DNA of 64,000 nucleotides from Ancrocorticia populi (lineage in GTDB: Bacteria > Actinomycetota > Actinomycetes > Actinomycetales > Actinomycetaceae), in NCBI RefSeq assembly GCF_003123745.1, contig NZ_QETB01000003.1, positions 124,001-188,000 on the forward strand, read 5' to 3'. Shown here one piece after another: positions 44,168 to 55,377 of the stretch (positions within the stretch are counted from its first letter, which is position 1; every line of letters starts with the position of its first letter). Position numbers and translations under genes: made by a program. Below the pieces are notes generated by a model. That model saw only the letters and a program-made list of their open reading frames with translations. It was not told the DNA's origin and did no database searches.

Positions 44168-45607
44168 CTAGCTTGCCTTTGCTACCAGCTCAACTCTAGC
44201 CGTGATCTCCTGCACCGATTGCTTCGCATCCCCCAGAAGCATCTGGGTATTGTCCTCAAAGAACAGTGGATTCTGAACGCCCGCGTACCCTGCGTTACCC
44301 ATGGAACGTTTGAAAACAATCACGTTAGCGGCTTCCCATACGTGAAGTACGGGCATTCCAGCAATGGGTGATCCGGGCTCCTTGGCAGCGGGATTCACCG
44401 TATCGTTAGCCCCAATCACCAACACCACATCGGTTTCAGCAAGGTCATCGTTGATCTCGTCCATCTCTAGAACGATGTCATAAGGAACTTTGGCCTCTGC
44501 CAGCAGAACGTTCATGTGCCCTGGTAGGCGTCCCGCAACCGGGTGTATACCGAAGCGCACCTGAACCCCACCGGCGCGGAGCGTTTGTGTCAGCTCAGCT
44601 ACGCTGTTCTGAGCCTGAGCAACTGCCATACCATAGCCCGGCACGATCACCACGGACTTTGCGCGCTCCAGCAGCGCAGCAACATCTTGCGCAGTAGCCT
44701 CAACGTGCGTGCCAGTGGCCTCAGCGGAGGCGACCGCTCCGTCGTGGTTCCCAAATCCACCCAAAATCACGGAGATAAACGAGCGGTTCATTGCCTGACA
44801 CATAATGTAGGACAGGTAGGCGCCGGATGCACCCACGAGGGCGCCGGTGACAATGAGGAGATCATTGCCTAGGGTGAAGCCGGCCATTGCCGCGGCCCAG
44901 CCCGAGTATGAGTTGAGCATGGAAACTACAACCGGCATATCACCGCCGCCGATCGCAAGGACTAGGTGGGCACCCAGAAGAAGTGCAATCACCGTGAGAA
45001 CCACTAGCGGCACCAGTCCCGTAGCGATTGAGCGCGTATGGGCAAGCCAGACGATGAGGGCAACCGAAGCTACCGCGGCCGCTAGATTCAGGAGATTGCG
45101 CCCGGGAAGTGTAAGTGGACGGCCGGACAACTTCCCCGAGAGCTTGAGAAAGGCCACTATCGAGCCCGTGAAGGTGACCGCCCCAATGAATACTGCGAGG
45201 CCAACTTCACCCATGTGGAAGGCATTTTCTGGCGAATTGGTGCCCGGCAACTCGATGAACGAGTTGTAGCCAACCACCACCGCCGCCAATCCCACGAAGG
45301 AGTGGAGCAGCGCGATGAGCTCGGGCATTCCCGTCATTTCGACACTCTTGGCGCGCCATATGCCGATCGCGGCACCAATCACAAGGGCAATGGCAATGAG
45401 GGTTGCGCTGAGGGCTTGGCTGGAACCCTGAGAGAGCGTAACCCACACAGTGGCGATGAGCGCTAAGCCCATTCCGAACATGCCCAATACGTTGCCACTC
45501 TTGGCCGAGGCCTGCTTGGACAATCCCCCAAGCGCAAGAATGAACATCATAGCCGCCACAAGATAGGCCAGATTCTCGAAGCGGAATACTGCGGACGTAA
45601 TCTCCAT
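44168..45607 (-). CDS. pntB: NAD(P) transhydrogenase subunit beta
   Basis: The 479-residue protein has about nine membrane helices (residues 10-260) and the C-terminal NADP(H)-binding domain III with [34 protein letters not shown] and [15 protein letters not shown]. It transfers hydride to NADP+ using proton entry. ATG 45607 follows GAGGAG and lies one base after the pntA stop; the longer frame start at 45622 is not preferred. Confidence 0.96.
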   Translation of the reverse strand: MEITSAVFRFENLAYLVAAMMFILALGGLSKQASAKSGNVLGMFGMGLALIATVWVTLSQGSSQALSATLIAIALVIGAAIGIWRAKSVEMTGMPELIALLHSFVGLAAVVVGYNSFIELPGTNSPENAFHMGEVGLAVFIGAVTFTGSIVAFLKLSGKLSGRPLTLPGRNLLNLAAAVASVALIVWLAHTRSIATGLVPLVVLTVIALLLGAHLVLAIGGGDMPVVVSMLNSYSGWAAAMAGFTLGNDLLIVTGALVGASGAYLSYIMCQAMNRSFISVILGGFGNHDGAVASAEATGTHVEATAQDVAALLERAKSVVIVPGYGMAVAQAQNSVAELTQTLRAGGVQVRFGIHPVAGRLPGHMNVLLAEAKVPYDIVLEMDEINDDLAETDVVLVIGANDTVNPAAKEPGSPIAGMPVLHVWEAANVIVFKRSMGNAGYAGVQNPLFFEDNTQMLLGDAKQSVQEITARVELVAKAS

Positions 45608-45608
45608 C

Positions 45609-47138
45609 TCAGCTCCTCGCAAACATCTTGAGCATTCGGTGGGTCACCGTGAACCCGCCAAAGATATTGATGGACGCCACCACTATGGCGATAAACGACG
45701 CGACAACCACGAACACGTGAGCAGAGGTGATTTGAGTGATGGCACCCACGATGATGATGCCCGAAATCGCGTTGGTCACTGACATCAGGGGCGTATGCAA
45801 CGAATGGGTAACGGCCGTGATCACGTAGAAGCCTAAGAAGACGGCCAGCGCGAACACAAAGAAGTGGCCCTGCATGTCCGGCGGCGCCGTCAGTATCAGC
45901 CACGTGAAGACCGCGACCAGAAGCGCCTTCCACCACGTCCGCTTAAAGAATGACGGGCGAACCGGAGGTATGGGGGCCGGCACTTGTTCGGCCGTGGGAG
46001 CAGGAGTGGCCTGCGGGGCGGCCGATACGCTGATGGGAGGGGGCGGCCACATGAGGGTTCCCTCGAACGTCACCGTCACGCCGCGAACTACCTGATCACT
46101 CTGGTCAAGAACTAGATTCCCATCCTTTTGTGGGGTGGCGAGCTTCAGAAAGTTCATGATGTTCTGGCCATACAGCTGTGAGGCTTGGCCTGGTAGCCGC
46201 CGGGCAAGATCTTCGTAGCCAATGATCGTGACGCCGTTGGCGGTGGTGTAGACCTCACCCGGCCGCGTCAGCTCGCAGTTTCCACCGGTCGAGGCGCCCA
46301 GATCCACGATCACGGATCCGGGGCGCATCTGGGCCACGGCATCCGCGGTAATAAGCGTTGGAGCGGGCTTGCCGGGAATCTGAGCCGTGGTAATGACGAT
46401 ATCGGATCCGATCGCCTCGCGCGTGTAGACGGCCTGAGCCTGCTGGGCCTGATCCTCGCTCATCGCGCGGGCGTACCCATCGCTCGATTCTTGGGAAACC
46501 GGGATCGGAACAAACCGCCCGCCCATCGATTCAACCTGTTCGGCAACCTCGGGCCGTACGTCCGTTCCGCTGACTTGGGCGCCCATTGAGGAGGCGGCGC
46601 CAACGGCGGCCAACCCGGCAACGCCCGCGCCAATCACGTATACGTTGGCCGGTGGAACCTTGCCCGCAGCCGTGACCTGCCCAGTGAAGACGCGGCCGAA
46701 TGCGTTCGCCGCTTCGATCACTGCCCTGTATCCGGCAATGTTTGCCATCGAGGAGCGGACGTCCATCGATTGTGCTCGCGAGATCCGTGGAACGGCGTCC
46801 ATGGCCAGCGCATTGACCTTGAGGGAGGTGAGCTTTTCTACAAGCTGTGGACGGGAATTCGGGTCCAAGCGTGAAATCAGCGTGACACCGGGGCGGAGCA
46901 ACTCCAGCTTCTCTGCCGGAGGCTCGTCCAAGCAGATCACAACGTCGGACTCCCACACCTCCTTGGACTCCACAATCTCTGCTCCTGCAGCGAGGTACTG
47001 TTCGTCCGGGAAGGACGCCGCGTTACCCGCTGCATGTTCTACCCGTACCGTGTAGCCCAAGGTAACGAGCTTTCTTACGGAATCAGGCGGTGCGGATACA
47101 AGGTTTTGCTCTGGCTCATTGGGTATGCCAATCAGCAA
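45609..47138 (-). CDS. pntA: NAD(P) transhydrogenase subunit alpha (fused type)
   Basis: The 509-residue protein joins the NAD(H)-binding domain I (about 1-380: [50 protein letters not shown]) with four C-terminal membrane helices (about 400-500). This matches E. coli PntA rather than the split alpha1/alpha2 form common in many actinobacteria. The start codon is TTG at 47138, preceded by GGGAG. It makes NADPH from NADH using the proton gradient. Confidence 0.95.
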   Translation of the reverse strand: MLIGIPNEPEQNLVSAPPDSVRKLVTLGYTVRVEHAAGNAASFPDEQYLAAGAEIVESKEVWESDVVICLDEPPAEKLELLRPGVTLISRLDPNSRPQLVEKLTSLKVNALAMDAVPRISRAQSMDVRSSMANIAGYRAVIEAANAFGRVFTGQVTAAGKVPPANVYVIGAGVAGLAAVGAASSMGAQVSGTDVRPEVAEQVESMGGRFVPIPVSQESSDGYARAMSEDQAQQAQAVYTREAIGSDIVITTAQIPGKPAPTLITADAVAQMRPGSVIVDLGASTGGNCELTRPGEVYTTANGVTIIGYEDLARRLPGQASQLYGQNIMNFLKLATPQKDGNLVLDQSDQVVRGVTVTFEGTLMWPPPPISVSAAPQATPAPTAEQVPAPIPPVRPSFFKRTWWKALLVAVFTWLILTAPPDMQGHFFVFALAVFLGFYVITAVTHSLHTPLMSVTNAISGIIIVGAITQITSAHVFVVVASFIAIVVASINIFGGFTVTHRMLKMFARS

Positions 47139-47251
47139 GGCCCACTCCCATCATCGTTGATTAAGGCGGCCGCGAAGCATTGGTGTTGGTAATGATCGGG
47201 CCGGTCTGACCAATTCACATCATACACAAGTTATGACGCAAAGCACAGCAG

Positions 47252-48232
47252 TCAGCCGCGGGCCTGACCAATCCTCACGATAGCTCTCTCCAGCGCGAAT
47301 CCCGGGCTGCGAGAGCCTCCCTTCACCTCGGAATCCGCGGCCGCAATGGCAAGGACGGCCTGGGCTAAGCCCTCCTGACTCCAGTGGCGTACCTCGTCTC
47401 GCGCGCGCCGAAGCTGCCACGGAGCTAGCTTTATTTCCTTGGGGTCAACCGCGCCGCGAGAGGCCAGTGCGAGGCCCATCCCACGCAGCTTCGAGGCGAT
47501 AGCTGAGACTATCGGCACCGCCTGCGTACCCGTTGCCATCGCGTGGCGGGCAAGTGTGATGGCCTCCGCTGTACGCCCAGCGATCACCGCGTCTGCCACG
47601 GCGAACGGTGTGGCCTCGTTGCGCCCCGCGTAGTAGGTGTGAACTGCGCGCTCATCGATCGTACCTGGTACGTCATCTAGAAGCTGATCCACTGCCGAGA
47701 GCAGTTCGCGGACATCATTGCCCAGAGCATCCACAAGATCCTGAACTGCCTCGCGCGTAATCTGGCGCCGCTTGGACTTAGCGTGGGCAGAGACGAGATC
47801 CGCCTTCTCGCTATCACGCTTGATAGCAGGAATCGCCGAGCACTGGAATCCGGCGGCCCGGATCGTGTCAAAAAGCTTCTTGCCACGAGGCTTCGAGGTG
47901 GAATGCTTGAGAACGAACACCACGTCCGATTCTGGCGCGGCAACGTAGGCTAAGGCATCCGCCAGAAACGCATCGTTCATCGTTTCCCCGCGCGGCACAA
48001 TGACCATACGAGCCTCGCCGAATAGCGAGGGACTGGCCAGCATCGGGAGCCTTCCGGGACTGTATGCCGCGGCATCGAGACGCGTGACCTCCGTGGACGG
48101 GTCGCGGTCCAAAGCGAGGCGGACCAGCCGAGCGATTGCCTGATCCCCCAGCACATCTTCGCCGCAATCTATGAGGATCACCGGGGCAAGGTCAAGCTGA
48201 TTCCACGCCACGTTCGATGATCCCTTTGCCAT
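47252..48232 (-). CDS. holA: DNA polymerase III subunit delta
   Basis: The 326-residue protein has the delta N-domain (APVILIDCGEDVLGDQAIARL), SPSLFGEARMVIV, and the C-terminal HolA helices (AWNQLDLAP near the N-end, LAPWQLRRARDEVRHWS and SPGFALERAIVRI near the C-end). Delta opens the sliding clamp in the clamp loader. ATG 48232 is preferred; the frame extends to 48307 into the comEC end. It follows comEC by 13 bases. Confidence 0.92.
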   Translation of the reverse strand: MAKGSSNVAWNQLDLAPVILIDCGEDVLGDQAIARLVRLALDRDPSTEVTRLDAAAYSPGRLPMLASPSLFGEARMVIVPRGETMNDAFLADALAYVAAPESDVVFVLKHSTSKPRGKKLFDTIRAAGFQCSAIPAIKRDSEKADLVSAHAKSKRRQITREAVQDLVDALGNDVRELLSAVDQLLDDVPGTIDERAVHTYYAGRNEATPFAVADAVIAGRTAEAITLARHAMATGTQAVPIVSAIASKLRGMGLALASRGAVDPKEIKLAPWQLRRARDEVRHWSQEGLAQAVLAIAAADSEVKGGSRSPGFALERAIVRIGQARG

Positions 48233-48245
48233 GGCACCTAGTATG

Positions 48246-50453
48246 TCACGGCGTCTCATCGCATCGCGATTCGATGTTACCTTCGGCAGTGATGGCAATC
48301 GGGCCACACGTCAATGTATCGAAGACCTGTGAATCCGAGTAGAGATCAAGGGCTGCCGGAGCTGGATGCCCGTAGCTGTTTTCTCCTACGGAAATGAACG
48401 TGAAGTCTGGCGAGGCATTCGCCGCGAGTTGGGATGACTGATCCGCACTTCCGTGATGCGCCATGATCACTATCGGCACGTGACCGATGTGCGGAGCGAG
48501 CCGCTCCTGAGAATCAGCCGTCATGTCGGAGAGCACTAGAAGTCCCCCACTCACGTCAATATAAGCCGCGAGCGATTGCGCGTTGGCTTCGCCCTCGCGT
48601 TGGTTTGGTGTAATCGGCCAGAGGATTTCGAGAAAGTTCTGGAACGTTTCGCCGGCCCGAACGCTCCGATACGGGATACCCGACGCATCGAGCTGGCGTT
48701 CCACCCACTCGGTGTTGTCCGCGGGATCGGGGTTGGGTGAGAGCCATACTTCGGCGATATCCACCTCACTCATCACCTCGGGGAGGCCGCCAATGTGATC
48801 CGAGTGAGCATGAGACAAGATCAATAGGTCGAGTTCTCTGATTCCCGCGGAGGAAAGGCAACGGGCCGCGGACGGGCCCTCGGGCCCCACATCCATCATG
48901 ATGGTTGCGCCGGCTTCATTGCGCGCGATAAGTGCTGAGCCCTGCCCAACATCGCACTGGATCGCCGCCCAGTCCTCGGGTGCACCCGCTGGGCGCCCAA
49001 CAACGAACGTCCATGCCCACCAACAGCCCAGCGCCACTGCTACGCGGGCCGCTAGCATCGCCCCGCGAAAGGCCACCAATGCGGCGAGCATCGCGAAGCA
49101 GACCACCCCAGACCATAGCAGCGGGATGCCTGAGCCGGGCGCTGCGGCAAAGGACCGTGCAACTACGTCAATCCACCACGTGGCCATGGTTGCCGGGATG
49201 AGCGCTAGGGAAGCTAGCGGCAACGGAGCGGCCAGCGCGACAATTAGACCCGCTATGGTCAGTGGTGCCACTACTGGTGCTACCAGAGCATTTGCGGCTA
49301 CCGCCCACACGGAACCCTCCTCGCTGAACAGCATGAGGATCGGGACGCACGCCAGCTGAGCAGCCAAGGGAATTGCGATGGCCTCAGCGAGCCCGCGCGG
49401 CATCCACACTGCCAGCATCTCAGCAAGCGGCGAACCGACGGTGACAATACCCGCGGTGGCGGCAGCCGATAGCCAGAAACCGTACCCCATTGCGATATAG
49501 GGAAATACCCACGAGGTGGCGATGATGGCGATGCAGAGTGCAGGTACCGCACCGGTGCCTCGCCCTACAGACATCGCGGCAAGCAACACCACGCTCATCC
49601 CGACCGCCCGGATTACCGACGGGTGCGGACCCACGAGCAGCACCAAACCCACGAGTGCTACGGCGCATAGCGATGCGGCAATAGCGCTGTGTCTGCGGCC
49701 CACTATCGCCAGGGTGATCGCAATGACGATGGAGATGTGCCCGCCCGATACAGCAATAAGGTGAGTGAGTCCCGTCAGCTTCATGGCGTCGGCGAGGACC
49801 GAAGATACGCGCGAATCGTCTCCTAGAGCTACGCCGGGGATCAGTCCCTGAGCGTGCTGGGGCGCGCCGTCTAGGACCTGGCCCATACCGTCATCAATCT
49901 TGGCGACAATGCGCTCGCTTGCCCGCCCAGTACCAGAAACCTGCGTCTCATGCGGGACCATACGAAACGCCACCTCCTGTCGGGGTTCGGTTTCAATTGG
50001 CCGTCCCTCGATGCGGACGTTCTGGCCCGGTATCACTCCACAGGGCAGGCTTACGATCGCTACTTTCGTATGGGGGTACTGCGCGGTCTGACCTTCGCCC
50101 ACAAAACGAGCCACACTCACGTTCGCCGAACACTGGGTTTCGCCCCAAGGCGTCAGGCTCGGGTGGGGACGCGAAGTCACGGTCCCATCGATGATCAACC
50201 GGCTGGCCTGACCGCTAACGGTCACTAGCGCGGACGGATGTGCCACGGCCACCTGACATATCCCCACGCCAACACTTGCCACGAGGATCGCCCCATGCAC
50301 AACGATCCAAAGCCGGGGCACCCGGACCACGATTGCAAGCAGTGCAAGGGCGGCGCCAGCCACAACAAGACCGCTCCCCCAGATGAACCCCTTGCCTATC
50401 TGTCCGATACCCACCCACGTCCCGACAAGAGCACAACAAGCCAAGGGAACCAA
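48246..50453 (-). CDS. comEC: ComEC/Rec2 competence protein
   Basis: The protein of about 735 residues has several membrane helices, the Competence domain (about 190-470, GLTHLIAVSGGHISIV) and a C-terminal metallo-beta-lactamase-like domain with HAHSDHIGG and MAHHGSADQSS. ComEC forms the inner-membrane channel for DNA uptake. The frame is open upstream to 50654 inside comEA. I choose TTG 50453 because AGGA lies seven bases before it and the protein then starts right at the first membrane segment; confidence in the exact start is low. That AGGA lies in an 18-base palindrome. Confidence 0.88.
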   Translation of the reverse strand: MVPLACCALVGTWVGIGQIGKGFIWGSGLVVAGAALALLAIVVRVPRLWIVVHGAILVASVGVGICQVAVAHPSALVTVSGQASRLIIDGTVTSRPHPSLTPWGETQCSANVSVARFVGEGQTAQYPHTKVAIVSLPCGVIPGQNVRIEGRPIETEPRQEVAFRMVPHETQVSGTGRASERIVAKIDDGMGQVLDGAPQHAQGLIPGVALGDDSRVSSVLADAMKLTGLTHLIAVSGGHISIVIAITLAIVGRRHSAIAASLCAVALVGLVLLVGPHPSVIRAVGMSVVLLAAMSVGRGTGAVPALCIAIIATSWVFPYIAMGYGFWLSAAATAGIVTVGSPLAEMLAVWMPRGLAEAIAIPLAAQLACVPILMLFSEEGSVWAVAANALVAPVVAPLTIAGLIVALAAPLPLASLALIPATMATWWIDVVARSFAAAPGSGIPLLWSGVVCFAMLAALVAFRGAMLAARVAVALGCWWAWTFVVGRPAGAPEDWAAIQCDVGQGSALIARNEAGATIMMDVGPEGPSAARCLSSAGIRELDLLILSHAHSDHIGGLPEVMSEVDIAEVWLSPNPDPADNTEWVERQLDASGIPYRSVRAGETFQNFLEILWPITPNQREGEANAQSLAAYIDVSGGLLVLSDMTADSQERLAPHIGHVPIVIMAHHGSADQSSQLAANASPDFTFISVGENSYGHPAPAALDLYSDSQVFDTLTCGPIAITAEGNIESRCDETP

Positions 50454-50459
50454 TCTGAA

Positions 50460-50477
50460 GTCCTGCCGCGGCAGGAC
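50460..50477. promoter_or_regulatory. Perfect palindrome at the comEA/comEC junction
   Basis: GTCCTGCCGCGGCAGGAC is a perfect 18-base palindrome four bases after the comEA stop. On the mRNA its right arm holds the GGCAGGA ribosome binding site for the TTG start of comEC, so a hairpin would hide it. Confidence 0.55.
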
Positions 50478-50481
50478 GATC

Positions 50482-51270
50482 CTAGACCGTCGCGAATTCT
50501 CTGAGTTGCTCAAGCTTGCCGCTTCCGATGCCGGGGACGTCCAACAAATCATCAACAGCGGAGAAGGCACCGTGAGTCTCGCGCCACTGCACGATCGCCT
50601 CCGCAAGTTTGGGCCCGATTCCGGGTAGTGCTTGAAGCTGCTCCGCCCCGGCATTGTTGATGTTCACGACGTCCGAAGATTGCCCGCCGTCCGCCTGACC
50701 GCTCGCCGGAGCTTCCCCGGGTTCCGGCACGTGAATGTGTTCGCCGTCTAGCGCGGGCGCCGCAAGGTTAATGGAGCTGGCGTCCGCGTCCTCGGTCAAG
50801 CCCCCACCCGCTTCAACCACATCGTTGACGCGCGCTGGCCCGGCCAGCGTATAGACACCCGGGTTCTTCACCTGTCCTGAGATATAGATGGTGACATCGC
50901 CGCCATCGATTGGCGTTGCCTCGATCGTGTCCGGCCACGGTGTACTTGTTGGTGCCGAATCAGCGACACTGGCAGAGCCATCCTCACCGAGCGGCACTGG
51001 TTCCGAAGGATTCGCGAACGCGAGGGACGCCCAAACTGCCCCAATCAGCGCCACGCACGCAATGATGACCGCGCGCAGCGCCACCCCATCTAACCGGAAT
51101 CGAGGCTTCGCCCCGCGCTCCGTCAAAGCAGCAACGTCCTCGCCTGTGCCGGACGCCAAAGCCAGAGAGGCCAACGAGCGCCGCGTGGTTCGCGTGGCAG
51201 CTGTGCGCGGAGGGCTCGTAGGCTGAGGGCCCTTGTGCTTAGGTTTTGAGCGTGGCGGTGGAAGTGACAT
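50482..51270 (-). CDS. comEA: Competence protein ComEA (DNA-binding)
   Basis: The 262-residue protein has a cytoplasmic N-terminus, one membrane helix (about 62-82), a SLBB domain (about 125-195, TIYISGQVKNPGVYTLAG), a polar linker and a C-terminal helix-hairpin-helix pair (VNINNAGAEQLQALPGIGPK and LDVPGIGSGKLEQLREF). It binds incoming double-stranded DNA outside the membrane. ATG 51270 follows GAGGA. Confidence 0.93.
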   Translation of the reverse strand: MSLPPPRSKPKHKGPQPTSPPRTAATRTTRRSLASLALASGTGEDVAALTERGAKPRFRLDGVALRAVIIACVALIGAVWASLAFANPSEPVPLGEDGSASVADSAPTSTPWPDTIEATPIDGGDVTIYISGQVKNPGVYTLAGPARVNDVVEAGGGLTEDADASSINLAAPALDGEHIHVPEPGEAPASGQADGGQSSDVVNINNAGAEQLQALPGIGPKLAEAIVQWRETHGAFSAVDDLLDVPGIGSGKLEQLREFATV

Positions 51271-51366
51271 GGTCACATCCTCGCGCCCCAGATCCAACCC
51301 CCGCGAGTCACATCCCATCCCCTGTGGAGAAACCTCGCACGAACCGACGCTGGGGAAACGCCCGCT

Positions 51367-52338
51367 CTACCGTTTGTAGCTTAAGGTGAGTGTCAGGGTG
51401 CGCTCCTGCCCGGGCGCCAGCCGAATAGCACTTGCAGAATCAGCCCGATTGAACGAATCGGACATTGCCGAACACGGCTCTAGCGCAATGGACTTGCGCT
51501 GATCACGCGCTAGGAATTCCCCGGTGTACACGTGCAGTCCGGGGGCCTCGGAAGGCTCCTGAGTCAGCAGGATCTCCCTCCCGCTGGCCGGATCGGTCAG
51601 GCGAGAGACAACCACACCATCCTCGCTGGGAACAAGATCCGTATAGGTGCGGTCGATCTTCTGATGCCCAAGATAATCCATGCGCGCTGGCGCGTTGATC
51701 CCCGCGATCGCGGCATCGCCCGGAAGCGGGATGAGCTGCGAATCGGAAAGGATCTTGCCGCGCGCAGGAATGGTTAGAGATAGATTCGAGATGCCGTCTA
51801 GTCCTGGCATCTTGAGGTAGGGATGCCAGCCGATGGAAACTGGGGCATCTTCTTGTGAGGCATTGAGCGCGCTAATGGACACCGAGAGGTGCTCTAGACC
51901 GGAGGCTCCACCCTCAAGAGAGAAGACTACTGAGATCTCGAGCCTCCACGGATACCCAGAACTGGGCTCCAATACGCCCCTCAGGAGCAACGCATCGCCA
52001 GCACCCTCTCGAACAAACTCGAGACTTCCGGCCTTTCCGCCGTGCAATCCCAGATCCGGATCCACGTCAGCGCCCAGATGATGCGACCCGAAGGAGTACG
52101 CCCCGCCAGCGATCCGCCCAAACCAGGGCACCATCACAAGGGAACGTTTCCCATCTTGAGCGGCAAGCTCGGCGCTATCCCGATAGCCGTCGATAAGTTC
52201 AATTCCCTTGGCGGGCTGCCAAGAGAGCAGGGTTGCCCCGCGGGCCGCGATGAGCGCAGTTGAGCCATCGGGCCCCGTCATGCGCCACGCGGGCTGACCA
52301 TCGAATTTCTCTTCTTCGATGAGCGTTACGTTCGCCAT
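51367..52338 (-). CDS. Aldose 1-epimerase / hexose-6-phosphate mutarotase family protein
   Basis: The 323-residue beta-sandwich protein has MVPWFGRIAGGAYSF, GLHGGKAGSLEF and SIGWHPYLKMPG, with the two active-site histidines (in GLHG and GWHP) and LHVYTGEFLARDQRKSIALEP near the C-terminus carrying the catalytic Glu. It interconverts alpha and beta anomers of a sugar or sugar phosphate. ATG 52338 (AGGAG upstream) is preferred to the earlier frame start at 52416, which lies inside leuS. It is 22 bases past leuS. Confidence 0.85.
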   Translation of the reverse strand: MANVTLIEEEKFDGQPAWRMTGPDGSTALIAARGATLLSWQPAKGIELIDGYRDSAELAAQDGKRSLVMVPWFGRIAGGAYSFGSHHLGADVDPDLGLHGGKAGSLEFVREGAGDALLLRGVLEPSSGYPWRLEISVVFSLEGGASGLEHLSVSISALNASQEDAPVSIGWHPYLKMPGLDGISNLSLTIPARGKILSDSQLIPLPGDAAIAGINAPARMDYLGHQKIDRTYTDLVPSEDGVVVSRLTDPASGREILLTQEPSEAPGLHVYTGEFLARDQRKSIALEPCSAMSDSFNRADSASAIRLAPGQERTLTLTLSYKR

Positions 52339-52360
52339 TACTCCTAGGCCTCTCTTATCG

Positions 52361-55282
52361 TTACGGAACGATATTGATGAGTTTCGGTGCGCGAATAATA
52401 ATCTTGCGAGGCTCACCGTCTAGGTATTTTGCTACCTTATGCGAAGCCAGCGCCATTGCGCTGAGATCATCGTCTGAAATATCGGAGGCCACTTCTAGAC
52501 GATCGCGCAGCTTACCTTTCACCTGAACGATGCAGGTTACCGTATCGTCAACCAGCAATGATTCGTCGCTCACCACGGGGAATGGCTCGCGGGCCAGACT
52601 CTGGCCGTGCCCCAAACGCCCCCACAGTTCCTCGGCTACGTGCGGCGCCACGGGCGCGGTCATGAGGATCAGATCCTCGACCGCTTTGCGTGGAACGCGT
52701 TTAAGCCCAGTCAGGTGGTTGTTTAGCACCGTCATCTTGGAGATCGCAGTGTTGATGCGCATGCCGTCGTAATCACCTGTCACGTCCGCAACGGTGCGTG
52801 CCAACAGTTTTGCTGTTTCGCTGTCCAGATCATCCTCAACCACAGTGACCTCACCGGTGGCCTCGTCCACAACGTTGCGCCACAGGCGCTGCAAGAATCG
52901 CTGGGATCCCACTACCGCTCGAGTTTCCCACGGACGGGAAACGTCCAGCGGCCCCATGGACATCTCGTAGAGCCTGAACGTATCGGCCCCGTACTCCTCG
53001 CACATGGCGTCCGGGGTCACAATGTTCTTCAGGGACTTGCCCATCTTGCCGTATTCGCGATTGACAGGCTGACCTTTCCATTGGAAGGCAACTTCCCCAT
53101 CGCTGCCTACAATCTCTTCAACCTCTTCAGCGGGTACGTATTGCCCGCGAGCGTCTGTGAAGGCGTAAGCCTGCACATACCCCTGATTGAACAGCTTGTG
53201 GAACGGCTCGGACGAGCTGAGATAACCCAGATCGAAGAGCACCTTATGCCAGAAACGCGCGTAAAGCAGGTGCAACACCGCGTGCTCCACACCGCCCACG
53301 TAGAGATCAGTTCCGCCCGAGACGTTGCCCTGCTCGGGGCGCGGCCCCATCCAGTACTCTTCGTTGGCGGGATCGCAGAACGCTTCATTATTGAGCGGAT
53401 CGGCGTAGCGCAGTTCGTACCAGCATGAACCAGCCCATTGCGGCATGGTGTTTGTATCGCGCCGGTACTTCTTCGGGCCATCACCCAGATCCAGTTCGAC
53501 GTTCACCCACTCATCCGCACGCCCCAGAGGTGGCTCCGGGGATGAGCTTGCGTCATCGGCGTCATACACCTTCGGTGAATAATCGGACACCTCGGGCAGG
53601 TCCAAGGGCAGCATATCCTCGGGAATCCCGTGCGCCTCCCCAAACTCATCCCACACGATCGGGAAGGGTTCACCCCAGTAGCGCTGCCGCGAGAAAAGCC
53701 AATCCCGCAGCCGGTAGGTCACCTGTGCGTGGCCCTTACCAATGGATTCCAGCCACTCGGTCATCGCCGCCTTGGCCTCGTCCTTACCCAGCCCGGTCAG
53801 AGAGATCTGATCGTTGGCGGAGTCCACGGCAACGCCGTCACCCACATAGGCTTCAACACCCAGATCAGGTCCATAGGGAGCCTCTGCCGGCCCGATCGTC
53901 CGCACGATATCCAGATCGTACTTGGTGGCAAACTCCCAGTCGCGCTGATCGTGCGCGGGAACCGCCATGATCGCGCCGGTCCCGTAACCAGTCAGCACGT
54001 AATCGGCCACGAAGATCGGCACCCGATTGCCGTTGACCGGGTTCACCCCGAAGTAGCCGCTGAAGACGCCGGTCTTAACCCGAGCATCATCGGTACGTTC
54101 CATCTCGGACTTGTGGGCAGCCTGCGCCCGGTAAGCGGCAACGGCCTCGGCCGGGCTTACCGCCCCGCCAGTCCATTGCTCCCGCGTTCCCTCGGGCCAG
54201 CTCGATGGCAGCGTGAGTGCTTCCTGATCATCTGCCGCGCCAGCCTCAGTTCCTCCCAGAATCGGGTGCTCCGGAGCAACCGCCATGAACGTGGCACCAA
54301 ACAGGGTATCGGGCCGGGTGGTGTATACCTCTAGGGATGTGCCCGCACCGGGAACTTCGAACGTGACGTCGGCGCCTTCGGACCGCCCGATCCAGTTGCG
54401 TTGCATGGAGCGGACCTTGTCAGGCCAATCGATCGTATCCAGATCCTCGACCAACCGGTCAGCGTAGGAGGTGATCCGCATCATCCACTGGCTCAGGCTG
54501 CGCCGGAACACCGGGTAGTTTCCGCGCTCTGAGCGGCCCTCGGCCGTGACTTCCTCGTTGGCCAGCACCGTGCCCAGGCCCGGGCACCAGTTCACGGGTG
54601 CCTCGCTCACGTAGGCCAGCCGATATCCGTCGATTACTCCGGCCTGCTCGGCCGCGCTCAGCGCGCCCCAATCGCGTCCATCATCAACAACCCGCGCACC
54701 GGATTCGAACTCAGCGCGCAGCTCGGAGATAGGACGGGCAGCACCCAGTCCGCGCCCATCACGGCGCTGGGCCTCCGCATCAAACCATGAGTTGAAAATC
54801 TTCAGGAAGATCCACTGCGTCCACTTCACATACTCGGAATCCGTAGTGGAGAAGGAGCGCCGAATATCGTGGGAGAGGCCGATGCGATGCAGCTGGCGCC
54901 GCATGTTCGCCACGTTTTCTTCCGTGGTGATGCGCGGGTGCTGACCAGTCTGTACCGCGTACTGCTCGGCCGGCAGGCCGAAAGCGTCATAACCCATGGT
55001 GTACAGAACGTTCTTGCCCTTCATCCGCTGGTATCGCGCCACCGTATCGGTGGCGATATACCCCAGCGGGTGGCCCACGTGCAGGCCCTTACCCGACGGA
55101 TAGGGGAACATATCTAGGAGATAAAACTTCTCAGGGGGAACGTCACCGGCAAGGGCACCAACAGGGTTGGGAGCGTTAAATGTGCCTTCCCTATCCCACC
55201 GCTCCTGCCACGATGCCTCGATCTGGTTAGCCAGCTCGGCCGTATAACGATACGTTGTGGCGGCCGTCTCCTCTGTTGCCAT
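52361..55282 (-). CDS. leuS: Leucyl-tRNA synthetase
   Basis: The 973-residue class I synthetase has the HIGH-type motif [17 protein letters not shown], an editing domain (about 260-480, [19 protein letters not shown]), and KMSKS-type [12 protein letters not shown]. It charges tRNA-Leu. The ATG at 55282 follows AAGGAG. The 95-base gap to the HIT gene is too short for a T-box. Confidence 0.97.
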   Translation of the reverse strand: MATEETAATTYRYTAELANQIEASWQERWDREGTFNAPNPVGALAGDVPPEKFYLLDMFPYPSGKGLHVGHPLGYIATDTVARYQRMKGKNVLYTMGYDAFGLPAEQYAVQTGQHPRITTEENVANMRRQLHRIGLSHDIRRSFSTTDSEYVKWTQWIFLKIFNSWFDAEAQRRDGRGLGAARPISELRAEFESGARVVDDGRDWGALSAAEQAGVIDGYRLAYVSEAPVNWCPGLGTVLANEEVTAEGRSERGNYPVFRRSLSQWMMRITSYADRLVEDLDTIDWPDKVRSMQRNWIGRSEGADVTFEVPGAGTSLEVYTTRPDTLFGATFMAVAPEHPILGGTEAGAADDQEALTLPSSWPEGTREQWTGGAVSPAEAVAAYRAQAAHKSEMERTDDARVKTGVFSGYFGVNPVNGNRVPIFVADYVLTGYGTGAIMAVPAHDQRDWEFATKYDLDIVRTIGPAEAPYGPDLGVEAYVGDGVAVDSANDQISLTGLGKDEAKAAMTEWLESIGKGHAQVTYRLRDWLFSRQRYWGEPFPIVWDEFGEAHGIPEDMLPLDLPEVSDYSPKVYDADDASSSPEPPLGRADEWVNVELDLGDGPKKYRRDTNTMPQWAGSCWYELRYADPLNNEAFCDPANEEYWMGPRPEQGNVSGGTDLYVGGVEHAVLHLLYARFWHKVLFDLGYLSSSEPFHKLFNQGYVQAYAFTDARGQYVPAEEVEEIVGSDGEVAFQWKGQPVNREYGKMGKSLKNIVTPDAMCEEYGADTFRLYEMSMGPLDVSRPWETRAVVGSQRFLQRLWRNVVDEATGEVTVVEDDLDSETAKLLARTVADVTGDYDGMRINTAISKMTVLNNHLTGLKRVPRKAVEDLILMTAPVAPHVAEELWGRLGHGQSLAREPFPVVSDESLLVDDTVTCIVQVKGKLRDRLEVASDISDDDLSAMALASHKVAKYLDGEPRKIIIRAPKLINIVP

Positions 55283-55365
55283 TACACTCCTTCACGGTAA
55301 GTCTGCTTTTAAGACTATCGCAGGCCTGCGCTCCGCCCATCCGTTGTCCACTGTGAGACTCGGCC

Positions 55366-55371
55366 TAGAAT
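55366..55371 (+). promoter_or_regulatory. -10 element of the HIT gene
   Basis: TTGTCC (55344-55349), 16 bases, TAGAAT, six bases, ATG 55378. This is the best -35/-10 pair of the leaderless set. Confidence 0.55.
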
Positions 55372-55377
55372 GGTGTC

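Noticed and set aside
50454-50654. Longer comEC start at or near 50654
   Set aside because: It would overlap comEA by more than 170 bases and add a polar segment not expected before the first membrane helix.
55283-55377. T-box leader for leuS
   Set aside because: The gap is only 95 bases and contains the HIT promoter; no T-box motif is visible.
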